64,000 nucleotides of DNA from DATNPX01 sp036702975 (GCA_036702975.1 DATNPX010000030.1:1-64000), one strand, 5' to 3'. Shown: positions 1 to 9,125, numbered from the stretch's first letter. Translations and numbers: made by a program. Notes: generated by a model not told the origin, from the letters alone.

Positions 1-408
<408 letters not shown>

Positions 409-615
409 AATTAATTATTGGCAAGAGCCGCTTCCCCTGATTTATCAGGTCTGAAGCAACTCCCAAAGCAAATACGATAATAAGAACGTAGCAAGTTCGC
501 CCTCAATATGTAGTTTCCAGGGAACTGGAAAAACCTCGAGCAATACAAATAGTTTGTTTGTCTCGAACCACCAGAAAAATGGCGCACCACTTATGGTGCC
601 CATGACCCTAAAGTT
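409..615 (+). other. 23S-5S internal transcribed spacer
   Basis: This is a short spacer between 23S and 5S rRNA without a tRNA. It holds a hairpin at 430-457 (outer GCTTC/GAAGC, inner CCTGAT/ATCAGG) and another just before the 5S gene (GCACCA CTTA TGGTGC, about 583-598). Both could serve as processing signals for RNase III-like cleavage. That role is inferred from position only. Confidence 0.7.
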
Positions 616-731
616 TCTTGGTGCTCATGCGACCGGAACACACCCGTTCCCATCCCGAACACGACGGTAAAGACGGTCAGCAGCGACAATACTTGGCGGG
701 AGACTGCCCGGAAAGATAGCCCAGCGCCAGG
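616..731 (+). rRNA. rrf: 5S ribosomal RNA
   Basis: This is a 5S rRNA of normal length (about 116 nt). It shows the conserved loop segments CCCATCCCGAACACG and GGCGGGAGACTGCCCGG, and complementary ends (start CTTGGTGCTCATG, end CAGCGCCAGG). It follows the 23S end after about 205 nt and precedes a strong terminator, so this is the last gene of the rRNA operon. End positions are estimated. Confidence 0.93.
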
Positions 732-740
732 AGTTATAAA

Positions 741-770
741 AGCCTCGAGTTAATAGCTCGGGGCTTTTTG
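741..770 (+). terminator. Rho-independent terminator of the rRNA operon
   Basis: A nine-pair stem AGCCTCGAG/CTCGGGGCT (one G-U pair) with a 7-nt loop is followed by TTTTTGTTTG. It sits 10 nt after the 5S rRNA. Confidence 0.9.
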
Positions 771-930
771 TTTGTCTAGTTTTTGTGCGTCAGTTTTGAC
801 CGAATTTGGGACGACCGCTTGGTGGCAAGTTTCTCAGCCAAGACTTTGCCAACAGGATATGCATAGGCCTGTCCAAATAATCTCCCGGCTGTGTATAAGC
901 AGTCGTTGCTCGTTTGCTGGGGGAAAGGCG

Positions 931-2631
931 ATGACGCAAGACAAAACAATCCAAAGTGCAGTGGACAAAGCAGGCGACAAGCATGCCGCCGGTAGTCACG
1001 ACATGACTGATATCTATAGCGCGGTTCTGCAGTTGCAAAAGCAAGACCACGATCCTGCTCGGCTTAAAGCCGACATTAAGACCATGAGCGATAAGCTGCA
1101 CGCCAAGGGCATCTTGACCGGTCTTGAATTAACAGGTGTCGATTCGGACAATCATTTACTCGCCACGCAAGGTGGCAAGCAAGTGAGTGTCACGGCGGCA
1201 AATGACACCGATATCTTCCAACCGACTGGGCAGAAGACTTCCTGGCTTCAAGGACTCGAAAATGTAGGCTCCGAAATCGCTAAGGGCGCCTGGAATGAGT
1301 TGACAGAACATCCGCTTCATCTGGTTGAAAGTGCGGCGGTCGGTTTTGCTGTTGGCACCGCAGCAGCCCTGGTTGCTCCCGAAGTCGCCATAGGGATTGG
1401 TCTTGCCGGTGCTGCTTATGCCGGCTATGAACTCGCTGTGCACATTCCTGGTTGGGTACACGATGCTAAGGTCGAAAACGATCCTGGCCAGTATTCACAA
1501 AAAGAGCTGGCAAGCGCTGCGCAGGATTTGCAAGGTCTTGGTGCTGGAGCCCTTGATGTGACCGCAGGCGTCGCCGGCGGCATAGCCGGTGGCTATACGG
1601 GTAGTGCAATAAAAGCTGCTTTTAGAGCTCCGGCACCGGCTGAGGCGCCCGTGCTCGACGAAGTAAGTGATACTACAACCGGTGGCACGGCGGATGCAGA
1701 AGATCCCCCGGGAACTGCTCACCATGCCCACGTTAATCAAGGAACGATCGCTGGTAGTTCCGGAAATATCCCCGATGCCTCGCATGCACATGCTGTAAGC
1801 GGCCTTCCAATGGATCATTCGCATGCGATTGTAGCTGCTTTGCCGAGTCCGGATAGCGGCGATGACGGAACGCTTTTGCCCATACCGCAAGGTGATTTGA
1901 CACCGTCAACCCCTGTCGGCGCTGATGATGTGCCGATTGCAAAAGCTCCCCCATCGGCATCTGAGCCACCGCCGAGTTCGGATGCGCCTGCAGCTCCTGC
2001 TTCCGCGAGGCTCGAGGGACCAACGACCAGTGATCAACCGCCAGCCAAGGCTGACCCAACAGTCGATGCTGCTAAATCATTGACCCCTGAAGAAGCTGAA
2101 TTACAGGCTTCAATCAGGCAAAACCAACAGATTTTCAATAATGCAGCCAACGATGACGCGATCGTTACTGCTCAAAAACAGTCCTACAACGTTATGTTCA
2201 AAAAAGTGACTGAGCCTGGTTTCGTACAGACACTGGAAAACCGCGCCGGAGAGCCGGTCAAGCCTGGTCAGTGGCTAGCGATAAGACTCGACGCTGACGG
2301 GCAGCCAGTAATGGAAGACGGTATCGTCAATCAATGGCCTGTAGTCGACAAGACTATCTTGAAGTCGTATCAGGCGACGCCAGAGGATTTGCAGCAGCTT
2401 GAGTTTGTTGCTGGGACGAAGACTGGTGGAGCTCCTGTTCGCATGGTGCAGCTAAAAGGTCCGATAACAATCAAGACGCCTTGGGGCAGCATGTCGGGGA
2501 AGGCTGGCGATTGGCTTGCTAACTATGATTTCAATTCTTTCAACGGTACACCTGGCTCTGACTACGCCATTGTTACCGGCACTTCCTGGAGTCAAACCTA
2601 TGAGCCAGTGCAACCAGGAATAAGTGGCTAA
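931..2631 (+). CDS. Hypothetical protein with hydrophobic Gly/Ala core and two PGDYG-like C-terminal repeats
   Basis: A 566-residue protein of unknown function. The ATG at 931 is chosen because GGGGGAAAGG lies just upstream. An earlier in-frame start at 772 would begin inside the rRNA terminator and is unlikely. Residues 131-172 and 203-225 are glycine/alanine-rich and hydrophobic, like membrane-inserting or glycine-zipper segments. Residues 240-425 are a Pro/Ala/Ser/His-rich, probably disordered linker. The C-terminus has two related units, one with KPGQWLAI and KSYQ, the other (523-560) with GKAGDWLANY and SQTYEPV. They resemble the PGDYG domain pattern (PGD..., then a tyrosine/proline end). 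No enzyme motif is visible. Confidence 0.8.
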   Translation: MTQDKTIQSAVDKAGDKHAAGSHDMTDIYSAVLQLQKQDHDPARLKADIKTMSDKLHAKGILTGLELTGVDSDNHLLATQGGKQVSVTAANDTDIFQPTGQKTSWLQGLENVGSEIAKGAWNELTEHPLHLVESAAVGFAVGTAAALVAPEVAIGIGLAGAAYAGYELAVHIPGWVHDAKVENDPGQYSQKELASAAQDLQGLGAGALDVTAGVAGGIAGGYTGSAIKAAFRAPAPAEAPVLDEVSDTTTGGTADAEDPPGTAHHAHVNQGTIAGSSGNIPDASHAHAVSGLPMDHSHAIVAALPSPDSGDDGTLLPIPQGDLTPSTPVGADDVPIAKAPPSASEPPPSSDAPAAPASARLEGPTTSDQPPAKADPTVDAAKSLTPEEAELQASIRQNQQIFNNAANDDAIVTAQKQSYNVMFKKVTEPGFVQTLENRAGEPVKPGQWLAIRLDADGQPVMEDGIVNQWPVVDKTILKSYQATPEDLQQLEFVAGTKTGGAPVRMVQLKGPITIKTPWGSMSGKAGDWLANYDFNSFNGTPGSDYAIVTGTSWSQTYEPVQPGISG

Positions 2632-2804
2632 GCCAGAACTGCTGCTCAATGCCTTTAACTCACGCCCGCTGAATACGGACGAGAGCAACTCAGATATAAG
2701 CAGGTTACACGAGTGGACAAAAAGCTCACTAAAAACGTGAGCATTTGAGCATCTCAAATCTGAATAAATAACTAAATTGCTGAGCACAAGCTGCGCGTGA
2801 CAAA

Positions 2805-2832
2805 CGAAAAGCCTGATTTGGTGGGTTTTTCG
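2805..2832 (+). terminator. Possible weak terminator
   Basis: An imperfect stem CGAAAA-GCC/GGG-TTTTTCG has a T-rich right arm, about 170 nt after the preceding gene. The stem contains a mismatch or bulge, so the call is tentative. Confidence 0.3.
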
Positions 2833-2879
2833 GTAGTTTGCGCCCCCGTTTGAGGTATACCTGTACAGCTTGATGTGTG

Positions 2880-2894
2880 CCTCTCTCTCTCTCT
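2880..2894. repeat. CT dinucleotide microsatellite
   Basis: Seven CT units in a row lie about 35 nt upstream of the small gene at 2930. Such a run could vary in length by slippage. No function is shown. Confidence 0.8.
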
Positions 2895-2929
2895 GTAGAT
2901 TGGAAAAGGTGCGAGGGGAGGCACCATAT

Positions 2930-3157
2930 ATGCCATCAAGAGAACAACAACTGCAGTTGGAACATGCCTGGAACAGGCGGATGAGAGAGTTTTGCTCGCA
3001 GAGAAAAACTCAAAGGCTGAAAAGAATCGAAATTGCGGAGCGGGACCAGATGTTGAATTTTCTACGCAAGATCGGACACAGAAATTTCATTTGTCGCATT
3101 TGGCTTCGATTACAGGGGATATTGAGCGAAGTTCTCAGACGTTCTGGGGGGCGATAG
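2930..3157 (+). CDS. Small basic hypothetical protein
   Basis: A 75-residue reading frame with a good ribosome binding site (GAGGGGAGG, 8 nt before ATG at 2930). The product is rich in Arg, Lys and Gln (for example RRMREFCSQRKTQRLKRIE) and has a hydrophobic-basic C-terminus. I do not recognise a family. The composition would suit nucleic-acid binding, but that is a guess. It could be a non-coding leader of the next gene, since the frame is short and about 200 nt separate the two. Confidence 0.4.
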   Translation: MPSREQQLQLEHAWNRRMREFCSQRKTQRLKRIEIAERDQMLNFLRKIGHRNFICRIWLRLQGILSEVLRRSGGR

Positions 3158-3355
3158 CGTGTATGTTTTTACCGGCAGTGTGGCATATAGCGATTGGGGA
3201 ACCAGAACCTATCGTTGATCGTGTAATCGATCGACCGATAAAGCGAAAACGGGTTCATTTCGCTAGGTCAGCAGGTTTTGGTGGTAACTCTAGCACTGCG
3301 CCAGCTTTGGGCTTGGCTGCGTAGTTCGGGGTTTTGGCGAAAGGAGAGCGGCATC

Positions 3356-5653
3356 GTGAATCGACTTTCTGGGCAGTGGCCATCACATCAGACCACGACA
3401 CTGACCACTCCTCCCACTCATCAGATTCTCCTGCAAATGCTCAGGCATGCCGAAAAGAATGTCGGCCAGCCCTTTACGGTCAACTGGCCGGTAGGGGAAC
3501 GTCCATTATTTTGCGAAGTCCTGGTTATCGAACAACAGATCTTTGCTCGCGCCGCACGGAAAGAAGCGCATCTCGGTGAAACTCAATGCAAGTGGACCTT
3601 TGGCGAATACACCAAAGCGGAGTTCGGCAAACAAGAGAAGAAGCCTCTCTGGACTCATTTCACCCGCGACATCGGCTTGATCACCGAGTTGCTTGCTGAG
3701 GCGGTGAAAGCGCAGAATCCTGAGTCTGAGCCAGTACCTCTTGCTGAAAAAGCAGCGGCGGTCTTGCCCGCCGCCGAAATGCCCAAACGAACTGGTCGTT
3801 TTAACGCCCTTAAATTGACTAAAAACACCTTGCCCACACAGGTCAGTCCATCCCGCAAGTCTGGCGATGTGACTTTGTCCGGAGAGCTGAACAAGGTCGA
3901 GCTAACAGGTATTTTGCAGTCTATAAGTATATGCAAAATGACTGGTCGACTCGACCTGCAAGACACGTTGGAAGGCATCGAAATATTTTTCGAAGACGGG
4001 CTGCCTGTCCATGCCTGCCAGATGAAGATGTTGAACACTGCAGACGAAAAGCCGATCACAGGCGATCCGGTCTTGCTTAGCGCGCTGATTTGGAACAACG
4101 GCAGCTTCTGTTTTAATCCCGAACGCAAAACATCTGAGCGCAGCATCAAGCGAAAGCTCGAGGTTTTGCTTTTGGAAGGCGCCTGTCTGAAAGACTACAA
4201 CGTCTATCTGCAAGCGGCAAAAATTGATGCAAACTCTGTTCTACACCAAAACTTCGGCGCTTTGTCTGATGACGAGTTTTCAGAGAAACTATCTGCCGGC
4301 ATGCCGATGGATACAAAACTTCAACGCACTTTATATGATGCACTTGATGGCAAGGCTAAGATTGGCGACATTCTAGGTCGTTTGAATTTGCTTAAACCTC
4401 AGTGGGTGCCTGTGTTATTCAATTTGCTCTCTTGCAATCTCATTAGTACAGAGGGTGAGGAGCAAGGACAGAAAAAGACTGAGGATAAAGAGAGAGTTAT
4501 CGATCCCAGCCTCGTCACCAAAGCCGAACGCGAATTGGCTCGCTACGAAACTGGTTTCTTGAGTTTTCCTCTGTTTATGCTCTTCTTGCAGCGGGAGTTG
4601 GACCGCTATGTCGACTCCGGTGTTCCCTTGGCGCTGGTAATCTTTGAGATTTGGCATAAGAACGAAGCGATGTCCAACGAGAAATTGCAAAAAGTAGCAA
4701 ATCTCTTTCGTTCGATTGCCGCCTCCTATGATGCAATCGGACACTACGGCGATTTCGAATTTGCCATGCTGCTTCCGTTGAAAGGGGAATCTGATTCCCG
4801 CGAATTTGTGGAACTCTTCCATAAGTTCGTGTCCGACTCTTTTGATGAGGGATCTAGTGCTACTGAAACGATCAAAATGACCTCTGGTATTGCCACTGCT
4901 GATGGTAGCGATGAACAGATAGATCTTCAGACATTTGTAACGTCGGCTGTTAAAGCTAAACGAGCCAACAAGACTCAAGGCACTAGCACCACCAGCGTAC
5001 GGCAGCTCCGTTGGGAGCAAATGCGCAAGCAAGCTGAGAATGAAACAAAGAGCGGCAATCTTGATAAAGCAACTAGCCTTTGGGGCACGCTCTTTAAAGA
5101 AGCTTCGCAGCTAGAGTTTGACAAATCGTATTGGGGACAAGCGGCAGAGAAATATTCACAGTTACTCCTGGCAGCTGGTCGTTTCTCAGAGGTCGAGCCG
5201 ATCCTCTCACAGATGCTGCGTTATCGCACTGAACAGTCTGGACCTGATGATATCTCCACTATTACAGCCGCCGGCGAACTTGCTCACTGCTACTATGCGC
5301 AAGGTAAATACAATGATGCGGAATTTTTGATTCAAGGCGTCTTGAGTGCTTATGCTAAGCACTTCGGAGAAGAGTATCCAGTTGTTGCCACCTGGTATTA
5401 CAACCTGGCCACTCTGTATCATGTGCAGCATAAACATGCGGCGGCAGAACCCATGTATAAGAAGTCTCTTGAGATTCGCAAGCGAATTCTCGGTGACGAC
5501 CATGTTGAGACCAAGAAATCGCAGTCTAGCTACGATGCCTTGATCAAACTAATGAATCCGGAGAAAGAAAAAGAGAAACCGGTGCAGTTAATTACTGGCA
5601 GCTGGACTGTTTACCAACGTGAGCACGAAGAAGAGCCAGATCTGTTGTCCTAA
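3356..5653 (+). CDS. DUF4388 (PatA N-terminal-like) / degenerate GGDEF-like / TPR protein
   Basis: A 765-residue cytoplasmic signalling protein. The GTG at 3356 is chosen because AAAGGAG stands 8 nt upstream. The longer frame from 3278 has no such site. Residues 170-330 hold a DUF4388 domain (LSGELNKVELTGILQSIS, then KMTGRLDLQ and FFEDGLPVHA), the type found in cyanobacterial PatA-like regulators. Residues 390-535 follow a diguanylate-cyclase-like layout (FPLFMLFLQREL, then IGHYGDFEFAMLLP) without an intact GGDEF signature, so catalysis is unlikely. Residues 580-735 are kinesin-light-chain-type TPRs. A role as a scaffold or sensor in protein-protein signalling is inferred. Confidence 0.85.
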   Translation: MNRLSGQWPSHQTTTLTTPPTHQILLQMLRHAEKNVGQPFTVNWPVGERPLFCEVLVIEQQIFARAARKEAHLGETQCKWTFGEYTKAEFGKQEKKPLWTHFTRDIGLITELLAEAVKAQNPESEPVPLAEKAAAVLPAAEMPKRTGRFNALKLTKNTLPTQVSPSRKSGDVTLSGELNKVELTGILQSISICKMTGRLDLQDTLEGIEIFFEDGLPVHACQMKMLNTADEKPITGDPVLLSALIWNNGSFCFNPERKTSERSIKRKLEVLLLEGACLKDYNVYLQAAKIDANSVLHQNFGALSDDEFSEKLSAGMPMDTKLQRTLYDALDGKAKIGDILGRLNLLKPQWVPVLFNLLSCNLISTEGEEQGQKKTEDKERVIDPSLVTKAERELARYETGFLSFPLFMLFLQRELDRYVDSGVPLALVIFEIWHKNEAMSNEKLQKVANLFRSIAASYDAIGHYGDFEFAMLLPLKGESDSREFVELFHKFVSDSFDEGSSATETIKMTSGIATADGSDEQIDLQTFVTSAVKAKRANKTQGTSTTSVRQLRWEQMRKQAENETKSGNLDKATSLWGTLFKEASQLEFDKSYWGQAAEKYSQLLLAAGRFSEVEPILSQMLRYRTEQSGPDDISTITAAGELAHCYYAQGKYNDAEFLIQGVLSAYAKHFGEEYPVVATWYYNLATLYHVQHKHAAAEPMYKKSLEIRKRILGDDHVETKKSQSSYDALIKLMNPEKEKEKPVQLITGSWTVYQREHEEEPDLLS

Positions 5654-5837
5654 AACGATAGTTTTGCTCAGTATTAAGTTGGCGTAAGCACAAAAAACAT
5701 CGAGAAATCATTGGGTTAGGGGACCCTTCCCACTGCATTTTGCATATTAGCTAAAGTTGAGTTGCCGCTGACAACCATCTCTCTACAATTGAGCTACATG
5801 GCGTGTGGCTCGGGGTGAGTGCAGGAGTACTTTCTTT

Positions 5838-6989
5838 ATGGAAGGAATTTTGTTTGTTGGTGGCTTTTGGGTTTGTATGATCGCCATCGTGCTGAAGAAG
5901 CCTTTTATGGCGTATATCGACAAAGCGAAGGTGGCAAAAGGCGGTACGGAAAATCTGATGGAGGCTCGCATTCAGCAACTCGAACATGCGGTTTCCACTC
6001 TTGGAGGAAATTTCACTGAACTCAAGGAAACGACAGAGTTCGCTCAAAAGATGATGATCGAGAGTTCGAAAAAACTGACTGAATCACATCAACTTTTGAT
6101 AGAGAGTTCAAATCGTTTAATGGCAGCACAAAAAACGATTGTGGAGGTTGTTCCAAATCAGCCATCCCGAGCCGTTTCTCAACCGACGCCGCAACATCAG
6201 CTTCTGACATACGATGCCAATCTCGGCAAAATCGTCGATGATCAAACCGTTCGCTTTGAGCGTGTAATGCCGGCATCAGTTGAACGTGTTTGGCAGTATT
6301 TGACTCAATCTGATTTTCTCTCGTCCTGGTTTGCGGTCGGAACGGTAGAGGGGCGCGTTGGTGGCCGCGTAGACTTGCACTTTCAGCAGGAAGATATTCC
6401 AGACCGTGATGAAAATGGTTTGAAGATCCGCGGATTGATCAGTGTTTTTGAGCCAAACAAAGCACTAGCTTTCTCCTGGATAGACACTCGCAATGAGACT
6501 GATTCGAAAGTCTCGATCGAATTGAGTAGTGCAGGCGACCAGACACTTATTTCCGTTACCCATACCCGTCTGCCACAGCAACGACTGCATGAGTTCATGG
6601 CGATATGGCATACCCATCTGGATGTCCTTGCTGCTCGCCTTAGAAACGTGATGCCGCCAGGCTTTGCCAAACGGTATCGTGAGTTGCTGCAAACGTACGC
6701 TATGGTCGCTGCATCGATCGTTATGGTGAGTGGACCTTCCGCAATGGCTGCCTGTAACAATGACACATATCAGGCGATTCAAGTTGAGCGCAGTCATTTG
6801 ATGGCGCGATACGATGCGATTTGGAAGGATGCCGATGATCTACAGCATCAGATCAATATACTCAGACGAGACAACTCTGATGAATCAGCACGTGCGCTCG
6901 GACGTTTAGATTCACAGTTGCAAAACGATTTTCGTGACTTGCACGACATTGAACTCGAAATCAAGGATATGAATAGGGCGTTGAACTAA
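5838..6989 (+). CDS. Membrane-anchored SRPBCC (AHSA1/START-like) domain protein
   Basis: A 383-residue protein. The start ATG at 5838 follows GCAGGAG with a 10-nt spacer. Residues 1-22 form a single membrane anchor (MEGILFVGGFWVCMIAIVLKK). Residues 40-100 are a coiled coil. Residues 135-268 are an AHSA1-type SRPBCC ligand-binding fold (RFERVMPASVERVWQYLTQ, GGRVDLHFQ, ALAFSWID, then LISVTHTRLP). The rest is another hydrophobic segment and a helical C-terminal coiled coil. AHSA1 domains bind hydrophobic ligands or partner proteins; no ligand can be named here. The anchor plus coiled coil plus SRPBCC order is unusual for a family mostly found as small soluble proteins. Confidence 0.8.
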   Translation: MEGILFVGGFWVCMIAIVLKKPFMAYIDKAKVAKGGTENLMEARIQQLEHAVSTLGGNFTELKETTEFAQKMMIESSKKLTESHQLLIESSNRLMAAQKTIVEVVPNQPSRAVSQPTPQHQLLTYDANLGKIVDDQTVRFERVMPASVERVWQYLTQSDFLSSWFAVGTVEGRVGGRVDLHFQQEDIPDRDENGLKIRGLISVFEPNKALAFSWIDTRNETDSKVSIELSSAGDQTLISVTHTRLPQQRLHEFMAIWHTHLDVLAARLRNVMPPGFAKRYRELLQTYAMVAASIVMVSGPSAMAACNNDTYQAIQVERSHLMARYDAIWKDADDLQHQINILRRDNSDESARALGRLDSQLQNDFRDLHDIELEIKDMNRALN

Positions 6990-7002
6990 GGCTCGATAGT
7001 AA

Positions 7003-7029
7003 GTTATGAGCTGGTTCTCAGCTCATAAC
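7003..7029 (+). terminator. Perfect 11-bp hairpin after the SRPBCC gene
   Basis: GTTATGAGCTG/CAGCTCATAAC with a 5-nt loop lies 13 nt after the stop codon. There is no T-tract on the plus strand, so it may be a 3'-end stabilising hairpin rather than a true terminator. Confidence 0.45.
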
Positions 7030-7158
7030 GTCTGAGTGCAAATTAACGTTTGCTGTGCAGGCGCAGGCGAGCTTTACACGATAAGCGCAGTCGGCATAAA
7101 ACGCAGTGGGGGGTGGAATTTTGTTCAATTCGGTTTGCAAAGGTTGGCGCTATAAAAG

Positions 7159-7187
7159 TTGACTCTCAGTCCTGCCCGACTTACTAT
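7159..7187 (+). promoter_or_regulatory. Predicted sigma-70-type promoter of the Rieske oxygenase gene
   Basis: TTGACT at 7159-7164, a 17-nt spacer, then TACTAT at 7182-7187. Transcription would start near 7194-7196, where a short leader ORF begins. Confidence 0.5.
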
Positions 7188-7195
7188 TGGAAACC

Positions 7196-7246
7196 ATGAG
7201 CCTAGCCTGGGAAGCGGTTATTTCCCGGTTCTGCTCTCATTGGTAA
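7196..7246 (+). CDS. Possible leaderless 16-codon leader peptide
   Basis: The ATG at 7196 lies 8 nt after the predicted -10 box, so the transcript would start at or beside the start codon. The peptide (16 residues, starting MSLAWEAV, two Trp, one Cys) ends at TAA 7244-7246, 20 nt before the oxygenase ATG. The ORF contains a hairpin (7206-7213 with 7222-7228), enclosed by a weaker outer stem (7193-7200 with 7236-7244). Ribosomes on the leader would open this structure, which could control the downstream site AGGACAAAAGGAAG. Expression is not proven. Confidence 0.3.
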   Translation: MSLAWEAVISRFCSHW

Positions 7247-7266
7247 GTTGAGGACAAAAGGAAGTT

Positions 7267-8406
7267 ATGAGTGTTTATGCCGCGCCTGGAGTGACAGCTG
7301 AGTCCGCAACCTCTGCGGCTTCTGCCTCAAAAGAGGCGTCGAATGAGATGCCGGTAGCCAGCGGAGTCGGAACCTGGTTGTTGAAAAATATCTGGTACTA
7401 CGCGGTTCCTGGTGAGTCACTGAAACGCGGACAGACTGTCGCGAAAGTGATGCTGAACGAGCCCGTTTTGGTCGGCCGTGATAAGCATGGAAAAGTCTTT
7501 GCCGTGCGTGATATCTGCCCGCACCAGGGCGTGCCGTTCAGCAACGGCTCGTTCGACGGTGAAAGCTTGAAGTGTCGCTTTCACGGATGGCTCTTCGATA
7601 CCAACGGCGTCTGCACTGAGATTCCGTCGCTGGTTGATGGACAGAACTTCAATGTTTGCAGCATCAAAACAAAATCCTATCCATGTGTAGAATCGCAGGG
7701 CAGTGTCTTTGTTTTCTTCGGTGACAAAAAGGAGAATCTGCCGCCGCCTCCCCAGGCGCCAGGGTTGGATGGATTGTCCTGGAACAAAACAACCACTACT
7801 CTATTGCTACCCACGCACATTGACTATGCTGCGGCCGCCTTGATCGATCCAGCGCACGTTCCATATGTTCATAAGTCATGGTGGTGGCGGTCGACAAAAA
7901 CGGTCTATTTAAAAGAGAAGCGCTACAAGCCGGACGGCAACGGCTGGACAATGGTGCGTCACCGTCCTTCCAAAAATGCACCGATATTCAAGTTTTTTGG
8001 TGACAACTTCGAGACGGAGATTGGCTTTAGATTGCCGGGGTGCCGTATTGAACAAGTGATATTTCGCGGTCGCACTTTGATCTCTGGAATTTCGTGTCTG
8101 ACACCGATTGATGACACTCATACCGAGCTCACCCATACTACCTACTGGACGGTGCCGGGTTTTGCTTCTTTAGTTAGACCGATAGTGAACTACTTTGTGC
8201 ACGAATTCCTTGGGCAAGATCGCGACATAGCGGAAATGCAGGAAGTTGCTCTGAAGTACAAAACTCCGATGGTGATGACGATTCCTGATGCCGGAACGCC
8301 TGGAAAATGGTATTTCCAATTGAAGAAAGAGTGGGCTGAAGCACATATTGCCGGTAGAGCGTTCAAGAATCCAGTCGTTGAGAGTGTTTTGCGCTGGAAA
8401 ACTTAG
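7267..8406 (+). CDS. Rieske [2Fe-2S] oxygenase (aromatic-ring-hydroxylating alpha-subunit type)
   Basis: A 379-residue non-heme iron oxygenase. The Rieske cluster ligands are C84, H86, C103 and H106 (CPH...CRFH). The mononuclear iron site reads D194-x2-H197-x4-H202 (IDPAHVPYVH). The overall layout is like PaO/Tic55/CAO-type or ring-hydroxylating oxygenases, which add oxygen to an aromatic, tetrapyrrole or sterol-like substrate using electrons from a separate reductase. No reductase gene is adjacent, so the electron donor and substrate are unknown. The start ATG has AAGGAAG upstream. Residues 1-30 are Ala/Ser-rich and lie outside the domain. A predicted promoter and leader ORF precede the gene. 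Confidence 0.9.
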   Translation: MSVYAAPGVTAESATSAASASKEASNEMPVASGVGTWLLKNIWYYAVPGESLKRGQTVAKVMLNEPVLVGRDKHGKVFAVRDICPHQGVPFSNGSFDGESLKCRFHGWLFDTNGVCTEIPSLVDGQNFNVCSIKTKSYPCVESQGSVFVFFGDKKENLPPPPQAPGLDGLSWNKTTTTLLLPTHIDYAAAALIDPAHVPYVHKSWWWRSTKTVYLKEKRYKPDGNGWTMVRHRPSKNAPIFKFFGDNFETEIGFRLPGCRIEQVIFRGRTLISGISCLTPIDDTHTELTHTTYWTVPGFASLVRPIVNYFVHEFLGQDRDIAEMQEVALKYKTPMVMTIPDAGTPGKWYFQLKKEWAEAHIAGRAFKNPVVESVLRWKT

Positions 8407-8607
8407 TCTGTCTTGAAATGCTGATGCAGGCAGCGTTCTACCGCGAAATAGTTGTTTACAGCTACGATAATCTCTAGCAGAACCCTGTAAGTAACGATGG
8501 TTTGGCATGCCAAGGTGAAGGGTGAAGCAAGTCTTAATGCTGGCTAATCACTGACCGGGTGGCCGTACAATTTGTCTCGTGTCCGGTACTAGGAAGGGGT
8601 TATTCAA

Positions 8608-9087
8608 ATGACTACAGCTACTTTGTCCAAACAGACTGTTGAAGCAAAATGGAACACTGCCAAATTGCAAGAAGAGTTCGGCCGCGTTATGGCTATGAAC
8701 ATGATGACCACCATGGGTATCCTCAGCAAGCACGGCGAGGAGCTGACCAAAGAATTCCAAGCCGCTATGATGCACAACAAAGTTGAGCACTACAAACAGC
8801 TCGGCGTAAAGACCCCGATGGACCTGGTCAAGCACATGGCTGAATTCGAAGCCAACATGTTCGGCAGCAAGATCGAAATCTGGGGCGATGAAAAGACCGC
8901 TCACATGCAATACAACGCTTGCGGAATGTGGAACGCCATCAAGAAGACTGGCAAAATGGACGCCCAGCAAGAAGAGAAGATGGGTGCTCAGTTCCAAACT
9001 TGCACTCAGAACCTCGCCAAAGAGTTCGGTATTACCGCCGAAATCAAATTCGAAGGCGATAGCTGCTTGATGACCTTCACCAAGTAG
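8608..9087 (+). CDS. L-2-amino-thiazoline-4-carboxylic acid hydrolase-like small protein
   Basis: A 159-residue soluble protein with AGGAAGGGG before ATG 8608. The second half (YNACGMWNAIKKTGKM, then CTQNLAKEFGI and FEGDSCLMTFTK) matches the layout of ATC-hydrolase-like proteins, where conserved cysteines and a C-terminal beta-hairpin form the domain. Family members act on sulfur heterocycles or serve as small-molecule sensor domains, so the substrate here cannot be named. It lies about 200 nt after the Rieske oxygenase on the same strand and ends in a strong terminator. The coding sequence uses a narrow set of C-ending codons (AAC, ATC, GGC), which could indicate high expression. Confidence 0.6.
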   Translation: MTTATLSKQTVEAKWNTAKLQEEFGRVMAMNMMTTMGILSKHGEELTKEFQAAMMHNKVEHYKQLGVKTPMDLVKHMAEFEANMFGSKIEIWGDEKTAHMQYNACGMWNAIKKTGKMDAQQEEKMGAQFQTCTQNLAKEFGITAEIKFEGDSCLMTFTK

Positions 9088-9098
9088 TTTGACTGCTT

Positions 9099-9122
9099 CA
9101 AGAAGTAATACAAGAAGTAATA
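9099..9122. repeat. Perfect tandem duplication of 12 bp
   Basis: CAAGAAGTAATA occurs twice back to back, 12 nt after the stop codon of the preceding gene and directly before its terminator. Confidence 0.95.
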
Positions 9123-9125
9123 GAG

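Noticed and set aside
2992..3324. 110-residue frame overlapping the small basic gene
   Set aside because: It overlaps a frame that has a better ribosome binding site and has no protein-like pattern.
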